NCBI GenBank assembly: GCA_019914995.1
Contig: CM034132.1
Location: 4,342,501 to 4,406,500 of the forward strand
Direction of reading: 5' to 3'
Source of the DNA: Acanthochlamys bracteata
Taxonomy: Eukaryota > Streptophyta > Magnoliopsida > Pandanales > Velloziaceae
Length of the DNA: 64,000 bases
Shown: in pieces, positions 53,501 to 64,000 of the stretch
Layout: the number at the start of each line of letters is the position of its first letter
How positions within the stretch are numbered: the first letter of the stretch is position 1
Position numbers and translations under genes: made by a program
The notes under the pieces: model-generated
Databases searched by the model: none
What the model saw: the letters and a program-made list of their open reading frames with translations, nothing else
What the model was told of the DNA's origin: nothing

Positions 53501-56500
53501 TATTTACTCTGTTAGAACAAAATCCCACATAATTGCCGTATGATGCATTCTCATCATTCAAGTGGCGCAATTATCTCTTGTATGCCGTTTGTGTAATATA
53601 TTAAATAGTTGTGTTTGAAATTATGTTTATGTGGTTTTGAGTCTTGTGAACATTTATATAGGAGCTTATATCTTGTATTCGATGTTTGGGCAATTGAATT
53701 GATTGTTATGTTTTATTATTATTGCACCAACTTCATGGTACTAGAGATGATGGTTAGATTAGATTTAGCAACTTAGGTTTTGGCTCACACAGGCTAACAC
53801 AATGAATATGCTCTAGAGTTTGTATGCATTTGATGTTGAGTGAACAATTGTTGTACTTGCTGTACTCATATTTAGGGTAGGTTGACAAAGTGATTCCCTT
53901 TTAAGGAAGAAAGTGTTGAGATTGAAGTGAGAGGATTTAATTCGTAATTGGATAAAGACAAGCAAGGAATATGTTTGGGATATTAAAGATTGGTTCATCC
54001 ATGGTTCTGAAATATTTGGAGGAAATGGTGAGCTCTCTACTATTTCAGTTGGACACTTGAGTATATTCCTTGTTTTTGGTTTTAGATCCCCATGCTATAT
54101 CTTCCCAGCTAATGTTATCAAAGTGAGATGACAAACATACCCCAAAGGTATAGTTTGCATGGAATATGTAACTTAGTTAGATGTATACATGTGAACATCT
54201 AGTTTTAAAGTAGTCTTTATGAGTCCAAAAAACTAGGCATAACTGGTGTATGTTATAAACAAGAGCAAGAAAAATATATCTTAATCTTTTCTTGATTATT
54301 GGTGAAATACCGCAATGACTATTGAGTTTACAGTGAGTACCACAAATGATTTTCTTAACCTATCTAGTTATATGTTTTCTGCAATAAAGCTTGTGTAGTT
54401 GTTCCTTTGTTACGTCTTTGACACACATGCTTTTGCTTATATTTTGAATTAGTGCCCATATTGATATATGAGGTGTCTAACAAAATTTTGCCCTTCCATC
54501 TACTTAAAATAATGTTTGAGATAATGATGATGAAGTTAGTCACATGAACTTGAGTTTTGGAAACCTAGAGAAGAAGGAGAGCTTCTCATTATAAATTCTT
54601 GAACTCAGCATGCACTGATGTCAGTTCCAAATCAGATAGATACAAGAATGGGAGAGGATTTAGGCACAACATATTAATTGTATCATTGACTTAAGCTTTT
54701 GGGTTAGATTGAGAGCTCTATGGTATATGCCTTGGCTCTTTAGTGCATCCCCTTATCTGATTTGGCCTCTCCTAGTGTTGAATGTATCCAATGAATGTAT
54801 CTGATCCAGTGGTTTAGCTAGGAGCAAGTCATCAGGAAAATGTTGGCTCTTACTGGTGGAGACTGGCATGTTGAGTGCTTGCAGATTGATTCTGAGTTGT
54901 GAGTGGGCTATTACATTGCTCTTGGTGTGGGGTAATAGTACTTGGTTTCGAGATAAGCTTGATAGGGAATCACATTTGGTTTTGAAGTCAAAGGGTGAGT
55001 TGGATTTAATCACATTTCAGATTGATACAAGAACAAACATGGTTTATATTGGTACATCTGCATTGGCTTATGCTTTTGGATGGTTGTGTTCTTTTGTATA
55101 TTGTCTAGTCTCTCAGATATAACCCTGTTTTCTCTAATTTGGGCTTCCCTAGTGTTAAGCATACGTCATAAATGTAGTAAGATAGTTTTGCTTTGAATTC
55201 TAAATTTCTGTTAGGTATATATTTCGTAAGTTCTGACATGACTTACTCTGGCTATGTATTTCTGAGATATGCTACATTAGGACCTCTATGTTTTTGTATA
55301 AATTACTTTGATTCTTAGTAAATATATACTTGTGCAGATAATGTGTAAGGTTGCTGTCGACACCATTCCTCGTGTTGCTGCCAACATAGCTCTAGCAATT
55401 GGCGCATTCTGTTCTGTAAGTGCTTGCTTTGGTATTTATGATATAAGAAACAAATACTGAGTCATGACATTGGGAGGCTCACCAATGACAACTTATTCTT
55501 ATGACTTCTTTGTGATTTTGTATTAAAGGAAGCTTGTCTATTTTGTTAATGAAAAATATCACTTATACAATCTTCTCAAAAACATAACACTGACACAAAA
55601 GCTCACAATGTATTAGGAAATCTATCCTATAATATTCATCATCCCTGTAAACACGTGAATTGGCTACTGGAATATGAATGTAAGTTAATTAAACATCATC
55701 AGGTATAGTAAGATTTTAGGATGTGGTTCATCTCAGTTTTTGTTTGTTTTCTCCAGGTCCTGCCTACAATGGCTTATGCAACAATTGCTTCAGCATCTAA
55801 GTTTCTTTTAAATTGGTTGTCTGAATATGAGTATGAATACCGGCAATGGTCTGCTGCACTATCTTTGGGTATGATTACAAATTGTTTACAAGCTACTGAT
55901 AGAGCTCAAAAACTTGAAATTCTATCTGGGCTTCTTAAGGTATGCCAAGCTCCTGATCTCTATCATTACTAACGAAAGTTTGCGTCTACATCTGTTCAAT
56001 TCAGATTATATTTATTAATCGAACAATGACAGGAACAAAGAGAAAACTTGTGCATCTTTTATTACCACCAATTGCATTTAAATGAAGTGATGCAAGCTTA
56101 GGAAAATTATATACAACTTCAAAGTTTAAGCTCCTGATTTTGGTAGCACGGAACGATGATACCCATTCTTCTGTTACTCATCTACAGTTCATGTCCTAAA
56201 CATTTTTAGGTGATGGCATGTAATTTTCTTCGCAAACTGATGGGATGAAAACCTGAAGGATAATCTGAACATATGTATTTTTCTAATCCTACTCTGGTGG
56301 GCCTTTACCAAATTAAAGTTCGAGGGTTCAAATTGGAGTGTAGGTCAAAATGGCCTTCATAAATCAAAGAGAGGGAAGAGATTCTTCTATAGACCTTCAA
56401 ACTGTTGATGATCTATGTAGTTGACTCTCTGTCATCTTCAGCTTAAGTTGAAATATTTGCTCTCAAGAATTTTACAGTCCAGCATGACCATGTGACCTCT

Positions 56501-59500
56501 CATTGAAGAAACTTCAAGCTTATCCATGATATGAGTTGGCATCCATTTTAGTACATAGTACTGTTGCTTTTTAGTAAGATTTGTAGCAGTAATCAAGAAA
56601 CACTTTTTGTATTTTGAGTTTTATTACTCTACAAGATGGTTTTCCTGTTTGTCATCCTTATGAGTTTTGATAATTGATTGATTTGCTTGTGTTCTCACTC
56701 TTCAGGTTTTCAATAACAGCAAAAGCCATCTTGTTAAAGGCGCATGTGGAGTGGGATTGGGTTTTGCCTCCCAAAGTCTTTTCACTGGCAGCAATGCTGA
56801 TGAATCAGAGGCTGAAGGACGCTCAAGAGAAGCCTCGTTATTTCGGGAGAGCATAAAGTCTATGTGTTTGTTCATATGTGAGGTATGCCCTGGTGCATTT
56901 GATTATCTGAAAAACCTCAATGACAGCTTCGGGCTCAATCTAGATCATAAATCTGAAGAGCATGCGGACTCAGAATATTTGACAGAAGATATGTGGGGTG
57001 TAGCAGGGGTTGTCTTGGGTTTGGGGTACTCTGTCTTTGCATTATATAGAATGGGATCTTCTGATGCTGTGGTCAACATAAAAGACATTCTTGTATCATG
57101 GGTTCCTAATGTACATGCTTCTGGTGCTTCCTTCTCTGCTTACAGTAAACCTGTGGAGCTGCAGTTGTCGATAGGTTCATGTTTAGCACTTCCAACAGTC
57201 CTGGCTTTCTGCCAGAGAAATGAACTCATGGGTAGCAACTTGGATTTTCTTTTCAACAGATATTGCATGTTGATTGCCGAACTCCTCAAATATAAGAATT
57301 TTGGAATTCACCATCAGAATTTGTTAATGACATCATGTATTGGAGCAGGATCTCTGCTTTCAGTTATTGTAAATGATGGAGGGCAGAGTTTGAAATTTGA
57401 TGATGTCAAACAGCTGCTTGAAATTCTTCGAGAATGTTATACACAACCTTATAACCCTGGTATCAGTTTTGGGGGCATGATTGGAGTTGTAAACGCGTTT
57501 GGTGCTGATGCTGGCAACCTCACTCATTCATACCCTCCTTACACTCTTCAAATGATCCCTCACGAACAGGTCATTAACTTCTGTACATGTTAATATTGTG
57601 CATACTTTACTGTATCTGACTTTGGCATTGTCATATCCAACAGGATATCATCAGGGGTCCAATACTTTGTAGTTCTATCTGTGAGCCACTGTCAACATCT
57701 GTTATTCAAGAAATATATCTGCTTGCAAAAGAGTCCAAGGATCAGCAGTTAAGAGACTATGCTTCATGGGCGCTTTCATTTTTGAGACACAGATGGTTGT
57801 CCAAGGAATACCATGATTCAAACTTTTTACATAGTAATTTATCCAACAATCCATCCAATCACGACGTGTCAGAGGATAGCTTAGTCTGGAAGCTTTCTTC
57901 GTGGCTAAAAGATATCAACTCTAATAAGGTTCAAAGCAAAACATATCTTCTTTTATGAGTAGCTATGAGCATGCCCAAAGTTCTTCAGTATCTCCAGTTG
58001 CAAATGTTGTATATGCATCATAACAAGCTTACTTCAGAATACAAGAGTGAAGTGGATCACATTTCAATGTAAACTGCTTGATGCCTTACTTTTATTTAGT
58101 GTTCAGTCATTTAGGAGAAAGAAAAAACTTTTAAATACTTGTTGAATTTTATGTTGGTTCTAGTCATGTCGTGCCAGGCAAAATTTGACGAGGAATAGTT
58201 TCATACCTGCTAATATTTTCTTATATCTGTAAGCACTCTAGTCAAATTCGACATATCAAATCTTCTTGAATGATCTTAAATATGACTTGGGAATTGGTGT
58301 TCATATCTATTAAGAAAATGTTATGAGATTTTTAGATTCCTACAAAAATAGTTTATCAGATGTTTCTCCACTTAGTAACTTGACTACTTTTACGTTTGTA
58401 CTTTCCTGATTTTCAGCCTGGAGTAATTCCTCATTCAACTACTGCTGCAACAGTCTTGAGATGCCTTTCAAAGGCTCCTAGATTACCTGCTTTAGATTGG
58501 GGAGCTATAATTAGACGTTGTATGAGATGCAAAGTCTATTCATCGGACACGTTCCAGTTGGACCAGACGTATGAATCATTGCGGAAAGAATGTATACTCT
58601 TTTCTATAGCTCATGCATCTGCTATGAGCTCCCTAATGCTTTTTCTGGATGAGGTCACTGATTTACCCCGGTTTAGGACACTAGAATTGAGTATACAGTG
58701 TTTGCTGGTGGAGAACCTCTCAAACCTATGGAAAATATTTTCTGCCTCAAGGCTAGAAATATTACTTAATGACTTGCTTGAGTACTTAACTTCTTCTTTT
58801 TCTTCATGTATGATTTATCATCAGAGAATACTGTTTCGTACTTCGTTCTGGAAAGGCCTTTATCTTTGCCTTGGTGAAGCAGAGAAACCAGATATTATGA
58901 CAAAGATAGAGAAGTGTATGAGACATCTTTTCACTTTGTTGCCGTTATTGACCTTCAGCAGAACTTCTACTATGGAGCTGGCTAGTATTGATGAAGAGTG
59001 GTCAGCTGCTGTTGCATGCTTGTGTAAAGGCCAGCAGAATTGGGTAATGAATATGCTTGAGGTATTACACTCTTTCACCTTCCCCACTTGTAAGTCTGAA
59101 CTCAACTTGTTGGTTAGGTTTAAAGTTGGATGTCAATAGAGTAGATGCTCTTCAAACATTATCCCTCTTTTACCTGTGATGTGACTTGGTCGGCCACTGT
59201 AGAATTCTTCTGCTTTAGAGTATAAGTTCTTTCTTTTGCAGGTTTCTGGTGGTCATTTATTGCCTGGAGGAGAACATACCACTCAACTAGCAAATCGAAT
59301 GTCTGCCACTGCAAGACTAGCTAAGATTGGCTTCATCCCCTTTCATGAATTGGCAAAGCTGAAGAATTACATACTCCACCCATATTTTGAAGGTCATTAT
59401 CAGATCAGTGTCCTTAAAACTAGTGCTTTAGCTTGTTTTCTGAGAGCATAATGATCGTTTTTTATCTCAGTATTTTTTCAGTAGTGCATCCATGCAGCCT

Positions 59501-61243
59501 AGTAAATATAGCTTCTAATAGATTGGTGAGCTCTTTGCTGGTGGAATTGACTAGGAGATTTTGCAACATTTTAATATAATGGAAGAGTCTATTACTTTCG
59601 CATTGGATTCTTGGATAGAAAGTCTCAAAGTTTTTATGTCTCTCTTACACTAGGACATTAGCTCAATGTGTACAAACCTTTCAACAATTCTTATTTTGAC
59701 TAAAGAATTTTCTTGGAAATGCCTAAGACAAGGAAAATAGGCAGTGCATGTCTTGCTATGATGCCTTAGCTTTTAGTGCATTGTTGAGCTTTTTGTTTGG
59801 TGGAACTTGTTAGAAGAATTTGCGACATCAGAATTTAATAGAAGAATCCATTGCCTTGGTGGAGTTTCAATAGGAAGTAAGATTCTTATGTGTCTGTTAG
59901 ATTAGCTGAAGAATTGCAAGACATTTCTAGATGTGTACATACTGTTCAACCTTTCTCATTCATGCTAAATCCTGTTTCAAGGGTAATGCTTAAGACGAAG
60001 CAAATAGGCTTCTTGTCTTGGTTCGTGGCCTTAGAATGATGGTATATGTAATGATGAATTGTGTCTATAGATTTTCTGAGAATTCTTTTATCTTTTGATA
60101 TATTTACTAGCATTAGAGTTTGGCAAAGGAGCATATCTGCTCTTTGTTTCAGGAATAGGGACATCTCTTTAAAATTCCCTTCAAATTTAAGGATGCAGGA
60201 AATGTTAAAGCTCTCCGGCATTTTTAGAACCTTGCGTCATAAACAACCATAAACAACCTTGCTTCATTGTTGTTGCTTTCTGGTGATGTACAGATCCAGT
60301 TACTTGTTGGACTGTTCTAGTTGAAGTAGTTACAGGTTTGTCAGCAGCAGAATTCAGTATCAAGAGGCAGTGGCTTATTGATGCACTTGAAATCAGCTGC
60401 ATAAGCGATTACCCCTTGTTGGTGAGTTCTTATTTTTATCGTTAGTTGTGAAAATATCTCTCCGTAGAACTGCCATAATATTCAACATACACATCCATGG
60501 AATTTTACACAACATCATCACCTGTGTAAACTTGAGAAAATTCAGTTTTGAATTTTAACAATGATGCTTCTGTAATGTTTGACAATTACTTCAAATTTTT
60601 TCTAATCTCTGAGCCAACAGTCACATTACAAATTCATGTTTAATTAAGTGTTTGTAGGAAGTTGATTTGCAGAAGCCTTATACTTTGATTTGTGAACGAG
60701 AAAGGAAAATCCAAATTACTGTTACAGTTGAGCAACATATTTCTTACAAGCAGACATTGATGCCTAATTTTTTTTTAATATCATGTTCGTATATGTTAAA
60801 AATATAGCAGTAACATGTTCTTTGGCCTAACTATGTTTTTGGTACAGGTACTGCAGTTCATAGGCCTTCTATCAGGGAGCTGCTGTGAGCTTATGCCACT
60901 TCTTATGATGGATCCTGCCTCTGTTCTCATTGACCTGCCAGTCACTTTGCCATCACTACTCTCAGATAGTGGATGGAAGTCCTCTGCAGATTATCTCATC
61001 AGCTTGTTGTTGACATGCACTGAGCACATTTTTAGCTTGAGAGGAGCATATAGAAGTGAAAGTGCTTCTCCTAGAGAAGATGAAATCAAACCAGGTGATG
61101 GAATAAACTTTGAGAACAAGTGGAATCTGTCACAACCTAAGGTTCTTCCTGCTTTGGCATGTATAATGCACCAAACTTGTGTTGCTTTGAAAGGATACCT
61201 GTCCTTCGAGAAGCAGCTTAAACTTGCGATGCTTCCTGCTTAG
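32415..61243 (+). CDS. RST1: RESURRECTION1 (RST1), exosome-Ski bridging protein, FOCAD homologue
   Basis: Twenty-five exons join in one frame, 5,568 nt with stop, 1,855 residues (Arabidopsis RST1 is about 1,841): 32415-32831, 37164-37445, 38057-38140, 42366-42642, 43049-43305, 44063-44234, 44320-44507, 44702-44802, 45583-45658, 48684-48815, 48905-48986, 49222-49294, 49916-50084, 50159-50289, 50371-50462, 51702-51796, 51907-52116, 55338-55415, 55757-55939, 56706-57569, 57644-57928, 58417-59061, 59242-59392, 60294-60421 and 60848-61243. RST1 is a large helical-repeat protein with a DUF3730/focadhesin region that, with RIPR, couples the cytosolic exosome to the Ski complex; mutants show wax, embryo and silencing defects. 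Recognised landmarks include [13 protein letters not shown] (about 530), [10 protein letters not shown] (1044), [11 protein letters not shown] (1130), [10 protein letters not shown] (1436) and FIGLLSGSC (1728). Introns 1, 3, 9 and 17 exceed 3 kb. The ATG at 32415 is the first in frame. The gene appears intact. Confidence 0.95.
33522..33734. mobile_element. MITE-like inverted-repeat element in RST1 intron 1
   Basis: The left end CTTGGTTTTAAGGAAGAAG and the right end, read in reverse as CTTTGGTTTGAGAGGAAGTAAGAG, are imperfect inverted repeats around a purine- then pyrimidine-rich body of 213 bp. No ORF is present. The target duplication could not be fixed. Confidence 0.5.
38606..38842. mobile_element. 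MITE with TGTTTGGATT-type ends in RST1 intron 3
   Basis: The element starts GGGAATGTTTGGATTCACTT and its right end reads, in reverse, GGGATGTTTCAGAGTGTTT. CATTCCAAAAAA occurs at both sides of the interior (38639 and 38799), and an (AT)n run lies near 38730. About 237 bp, non-coding. Class uncertain. Confidence 0.5.
46427..47781. mobile_element. Long-TIR element (about 1.36 kb) in RST1 intron 9
   Basis: The left arm (46427-46500) reads AAATCTCACCAAATAGCACT, then CAACTT, GTTCATTTCAAA and CGACGTTCAAATC. The right arm, read in reverse from 47781, gives AAATATCACTAAATACCACT, then GAACTT, GTTCATTTCAAA and CGACTTCGAAATC. The arms therefore match for at least 65 bp with moderate divergence. The interior has no transposase frame. 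Long TIRs fit a Mutator-like non-autonomous element, but a 9-bp duplication was not found. It accounts for nearly half of the 3.0-kb intron. Confidence 0.7.
48022..48244. mobile_element. Small MITE-like element in RST1 intron 9
   Basis: The left end GGCTATTTGGATGGGTTGACGG and the right end, read in reverse as GTTCTGTGTGGATACGCTTATTC, are weakly matching inverted termini with TGGAT in common. Internal AAGAGCTTATGTTAAAGA and the reverse-strand GTGCTTATCAGTTGATA blocks give further weak pairing. About 220 bp, non-coding. Confidence 0.4.
49361..49823. mobile_element. Foldback element with arms over 120 bp in RST1 intron 12
   Basis: The left arm at 49361-49486 contains GAGAATGTCT, ATAGAGGCTTCAAAGATAA, ATATGGTAGAAACTA and GTTTGGCTACTTATA. 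The right arm at 49692-49823, in reverse, contains GAGAATGCCT, TTAGAGGCTTCAAAAATAA, ACATGGTAAAAACTA and TTTTGGCTACTTATA in the same order. A roughly 200-nt centre separates them and itself has weaker paired blocks (CAATTAGACAATCGG and similar). A short (CT)n run follows at about 49833-49849. The element fills most of the 621-bp intron between RST1 exons 12 and 13. Confidence 0.75.
52281..52332. repeat. 26-bp tandem duplication in RST1 intron 17
   Basis: TTTGGATTGRAGTACTCCTT followed by TTCATG occurs twice in a row with one difference. Intron 17 (52117-55337, 3.2 kb) is otherwise AT-rich and shows no gene. Confidence 0.8.
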
Positions 61244-64000
61244 TATAGCCAAATTACTGATATTGTGTTAGTTTTTGCATAATTTTTATTTGTAACCTTT
61301 TTACTTATATTATTATTTCTTTCTGAGTAAAATCACACTGCAATTCATCGTGTTTGTAACTTCTTGCAATGTGTGCTGACGCTTTTTGAAATTTCTTACA
61401 AAAAAAATTTCTGAATTGGATGCTTAATGAAGTTACAGATCATGTTACAAAATTTCTGCATCTCGTCTTCTTTTTCCACTTCTGATTTTTGAACTTCCCC
61501 TCTTCCTTATTCTACTTTTACTCCTCGTTCTCAAATCTTAAATTCTCATTCTTACTTTCTTAAAAATTTGTCTTCTAATATTTTTTTATTACTTTTAGTA
61601 TCAGAAATAGATCCAGAATATGCCTACGGGATGAATGATATAAGATTTAAAGAAAAATCAGGACCGCCTGTACGGAGGAAGACCCTAAATTTTCTCCATT
61701 GCAAAGAAGAATTTGCAATCAATCAAGGAGGCGACGAAATTCTTCCAATACCAGGTGTTGAAGTTGTTTGGCTTCGACATTGACAAGCTACACCAAGATG
61801 ATATTGGCATCAGCAAGATGTACAAAGCCACAACTTTTGAAGTTAGAAATTATTTTAGCCCCCATTTTAGAGCGCCAAAAGATGGTAACAAAACAGAAGT
61901 AGAAAATCCAACATTTAATAAACGATGATAAAAATGTGAGAAACACAGAAAAAAAAAAGAATCCTTCATAAACTCAACTTCGTTTCAATTTAGATGGTTC
62001 ATTAAGTATTTAGGGAAGTATTTATGAACTAGAATTTTACTAAAATAAAAAATATTTTAGAATATTTTAGAAAATGAACTTTATTTTTTATCTAAAAAAT
62101 AAAAATTAGCAATAATAAAATTTTACAATATACAAAATTTTAATTATTTTTTAAAATTTAAATATATTTTATAAAATATTATAAAAAGTTTATTGTAAAA
62201 TGTAAAATAACAAGTTGGAATAAAATAGAATCCAAACAAACGGTACCTTATTCATATGAATTTAACATGGCTAAAGAAATTCCCAAACTACACTTTCAAA
62301 AATTAATATTGATTTGGATATTAATTTGGTGAGTCTTTTTTTATAAAAGTTATATCAGAATATTATATTGTCACACTTTCAAAAATTTAGTCGAATATCT
62401 ATTATGATTGGTATAATTTGCTTATTATGACAAAATGTGTACTGCATAAACATTTGAAATGTGTTCACTAAATTTCTTCTATTACATTGGCATATGATGT
62501 TTAGGACGGTAAAGTAAAATAAAATTATTTAATTATAGTTGCATATTATCTAGGTTCCTAATGGATAATGCAAAAAAAAAAAAAAATCATTGGTTGTAAA
62601 TCATTGATCATTCATACATATATCGCTAAGAATATTATTGAGCTATTATAAATTTAGCATAAGATTTTGGCATAAGAAACTGCATCATCTCCACTTCAAT
62701 CAACACAAAGGCGATTCGATTTTCTGAGAGACTACAAAACTCAAAGACCGGTGGACTTTTACTAAACTTTGTGCTTATATTATTATCAACTTAATTTTGA
62801 ATCATGTATGAAATGTGATCAAATTAGATATTGAAGTTGTTATATTTAACTTACCAATTCAATAGGATATATAGTGTTCTCTCAAATAGGACGTGACATA
62901 CTGATTGTTCGTCTCAATAGTGTTTTAACAATCAGTATTTAGCACAATTTGAAGGATAACTAAAGAATAGAATACGCGGTTTATAAGTGAGCTAGTTGAG
63001 GTACTTGATGTATTTAACGTGTATATATATCTAAGTCACTCTTATATCATATATATTTATTTTATATTTAAAATTGATTAAAAAATTATATTTTATATTA
63101 TTTTATTTTAAGTTTTTTCGTAGCTAGAGCTTCTTTTATGAAAATTTGATTTTTCAGTAGAATTTCTGCAAACGGCCAGTTAGATTTGAATGTCAAACAC
63201 ATTGAAATTGTTGAATTTTTGTACAACTTTTTGCGCAACTAATTGGTATATAGATGAAACTGGCATATAGTAGTACAGACTCAAAGTCAAGTGTATCATT
63301 TCGGGAATGAGTGTAATTGAATACCTTTTCTATTTTAAATGACATGTGTGACGGTTGGAAAGACAAGACATAAATAGATGATATACTTTTATAGACTCTA
63401 AACGGTGCACATAATTGGGCAATTAAAGAGTTTTGATCAGCTGGTACTGTAGCAACATATTTATGGAAATAAAAAAATCTTTTAGTTTTAATTCCTAACT
63501 CTGATTATTTGAATGGCTAATGGAGCAATGACAACTTACCTAAGGTTGTTTTGCTGGATTTTCTTATTGTAAGAACAGAGAGACAACAGAAGTAACAAGG
63601 AGCAAAGAAGAAAGAAGAGAGACTAAAATTCACTTGTTAGAAATCATTGTTCAAGATTTTATTATTCTATTTTTGATATTTTTTTTATATTATTAAAATT
63701 GAAAACTATGAACTTATTTCTCTTTACTAGAGCTATCATGTAGCATAGAATATGAAGATTTAATTCTTTATTTTATTGTTATTCGAAGTTTATAATTTCA
63801 TATTAAGTATTTGTTATAATGCTTATTATTTTTTAATATCTTATCAATATTTAATTGATTTGAGGTTCCTATTGAGATGAAAATATGATCTATGAATTAC
63901 TTATTGTAATAGATGTCATTAATTGCATAAAAAATAAAGGTATATTTCAGGGTTTGTGCAGTTAATTTAGCTGTATTAGATTTTTATGAGCTTTCTGATA
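61244..64000. other. RST1 3' flank and AT-rich spacer
   Basis: The presumed RST1 3' UTR follows the stop. A coding-like patch at 61600-61927 is listed separately. The segment at 62030-62250 is AT-rich, with a possible MITE end (AATCCAAACAAACGGTACC at about 62231-62249). A 15-bp A run lies near 62570. The remainder to the window edge holds no recognisable gene, RNA or repeat. Confidence 0.55.
61600..61927 (+). pseudogene. Coding-like fragment downstream of RST1, unrecognised
   Basis: Two overlapping plus-strand frames of about 70 codons contain protein-like strings: GMNDIRFKEKSGPPVRRKTL in the first and LFGFDIDKLHQDDIGISKMY, then a charged tail, in the second. A TTTTACTTTTAG acceptor-like sequence lies at the left edge. 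A single frameshift near 61730 would join the two. RST1 already ends normally at 61243, so this is not its last exon. It may be a decayed gene or transposon fragment. Confidence 0.25.

Overview
This is plant nuclear DNA, most likely from a eudicot. The three protein genes are split by many GT-AG introns, their products match plant families closely, and the spacers are AT-rich and full of small transposable elements. I cannot name the species. I see no operons, phage, CRISPR or organellar block, and no convincing new biological system; the noteworthy items are gene structures, upstream ORFs and well-bounded transposon relics.

Layout. 1-2500: a non-autonomous hAT-like element, with terminal repeats and a probable 8-bp target duplication, carrying one BED zinc-finger transposase exon. 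2500-5276: spacer and promoter with decayed coding-like DNA and a Harbinger-type MITE. 5277-12774 (+): a six-exon gene for a PWI-like/CCCH/two-RRM RNA-binding protein, homologous to Arabidopsis C3H41 and animal RBM26/27. 12775-20609: non-coding spacer with a second Harbinger-type MITE and the TAR2 leader. 20610-23505 (+): a five-exon TAR2-type tryptophan aminotransferase gene for auxin synthesis. 23506-32414: repeat-rich spacer with a foldback element, a possible Helitron end and an LTR-retrotransposon relic. 32415-61243 (+): RST1, which I could rebuild as 25 exons in one unbroken frame (1,855 codons plus stop). Its 28.8-kb span is inflated by elements in introns 1, 3, 9 and 12. 61244-64000: AT-rich spacer with a short coding-like patch.

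Relations. RST1 links the cytosolic RNA exosome to the Ski complex, and RBM26/27-type proteins act with the nuclear exosome in animals, so two likely RNA-decay cofactors flank an auxin-biosynthesis gene. In Arabidopsis the C3H41 and RST1 loci (At3g27700 and At3g27670, from memory) are also close together while TAR2 is on another chromosome, which suggests conserved microsynteny around the RNA-decay pair.
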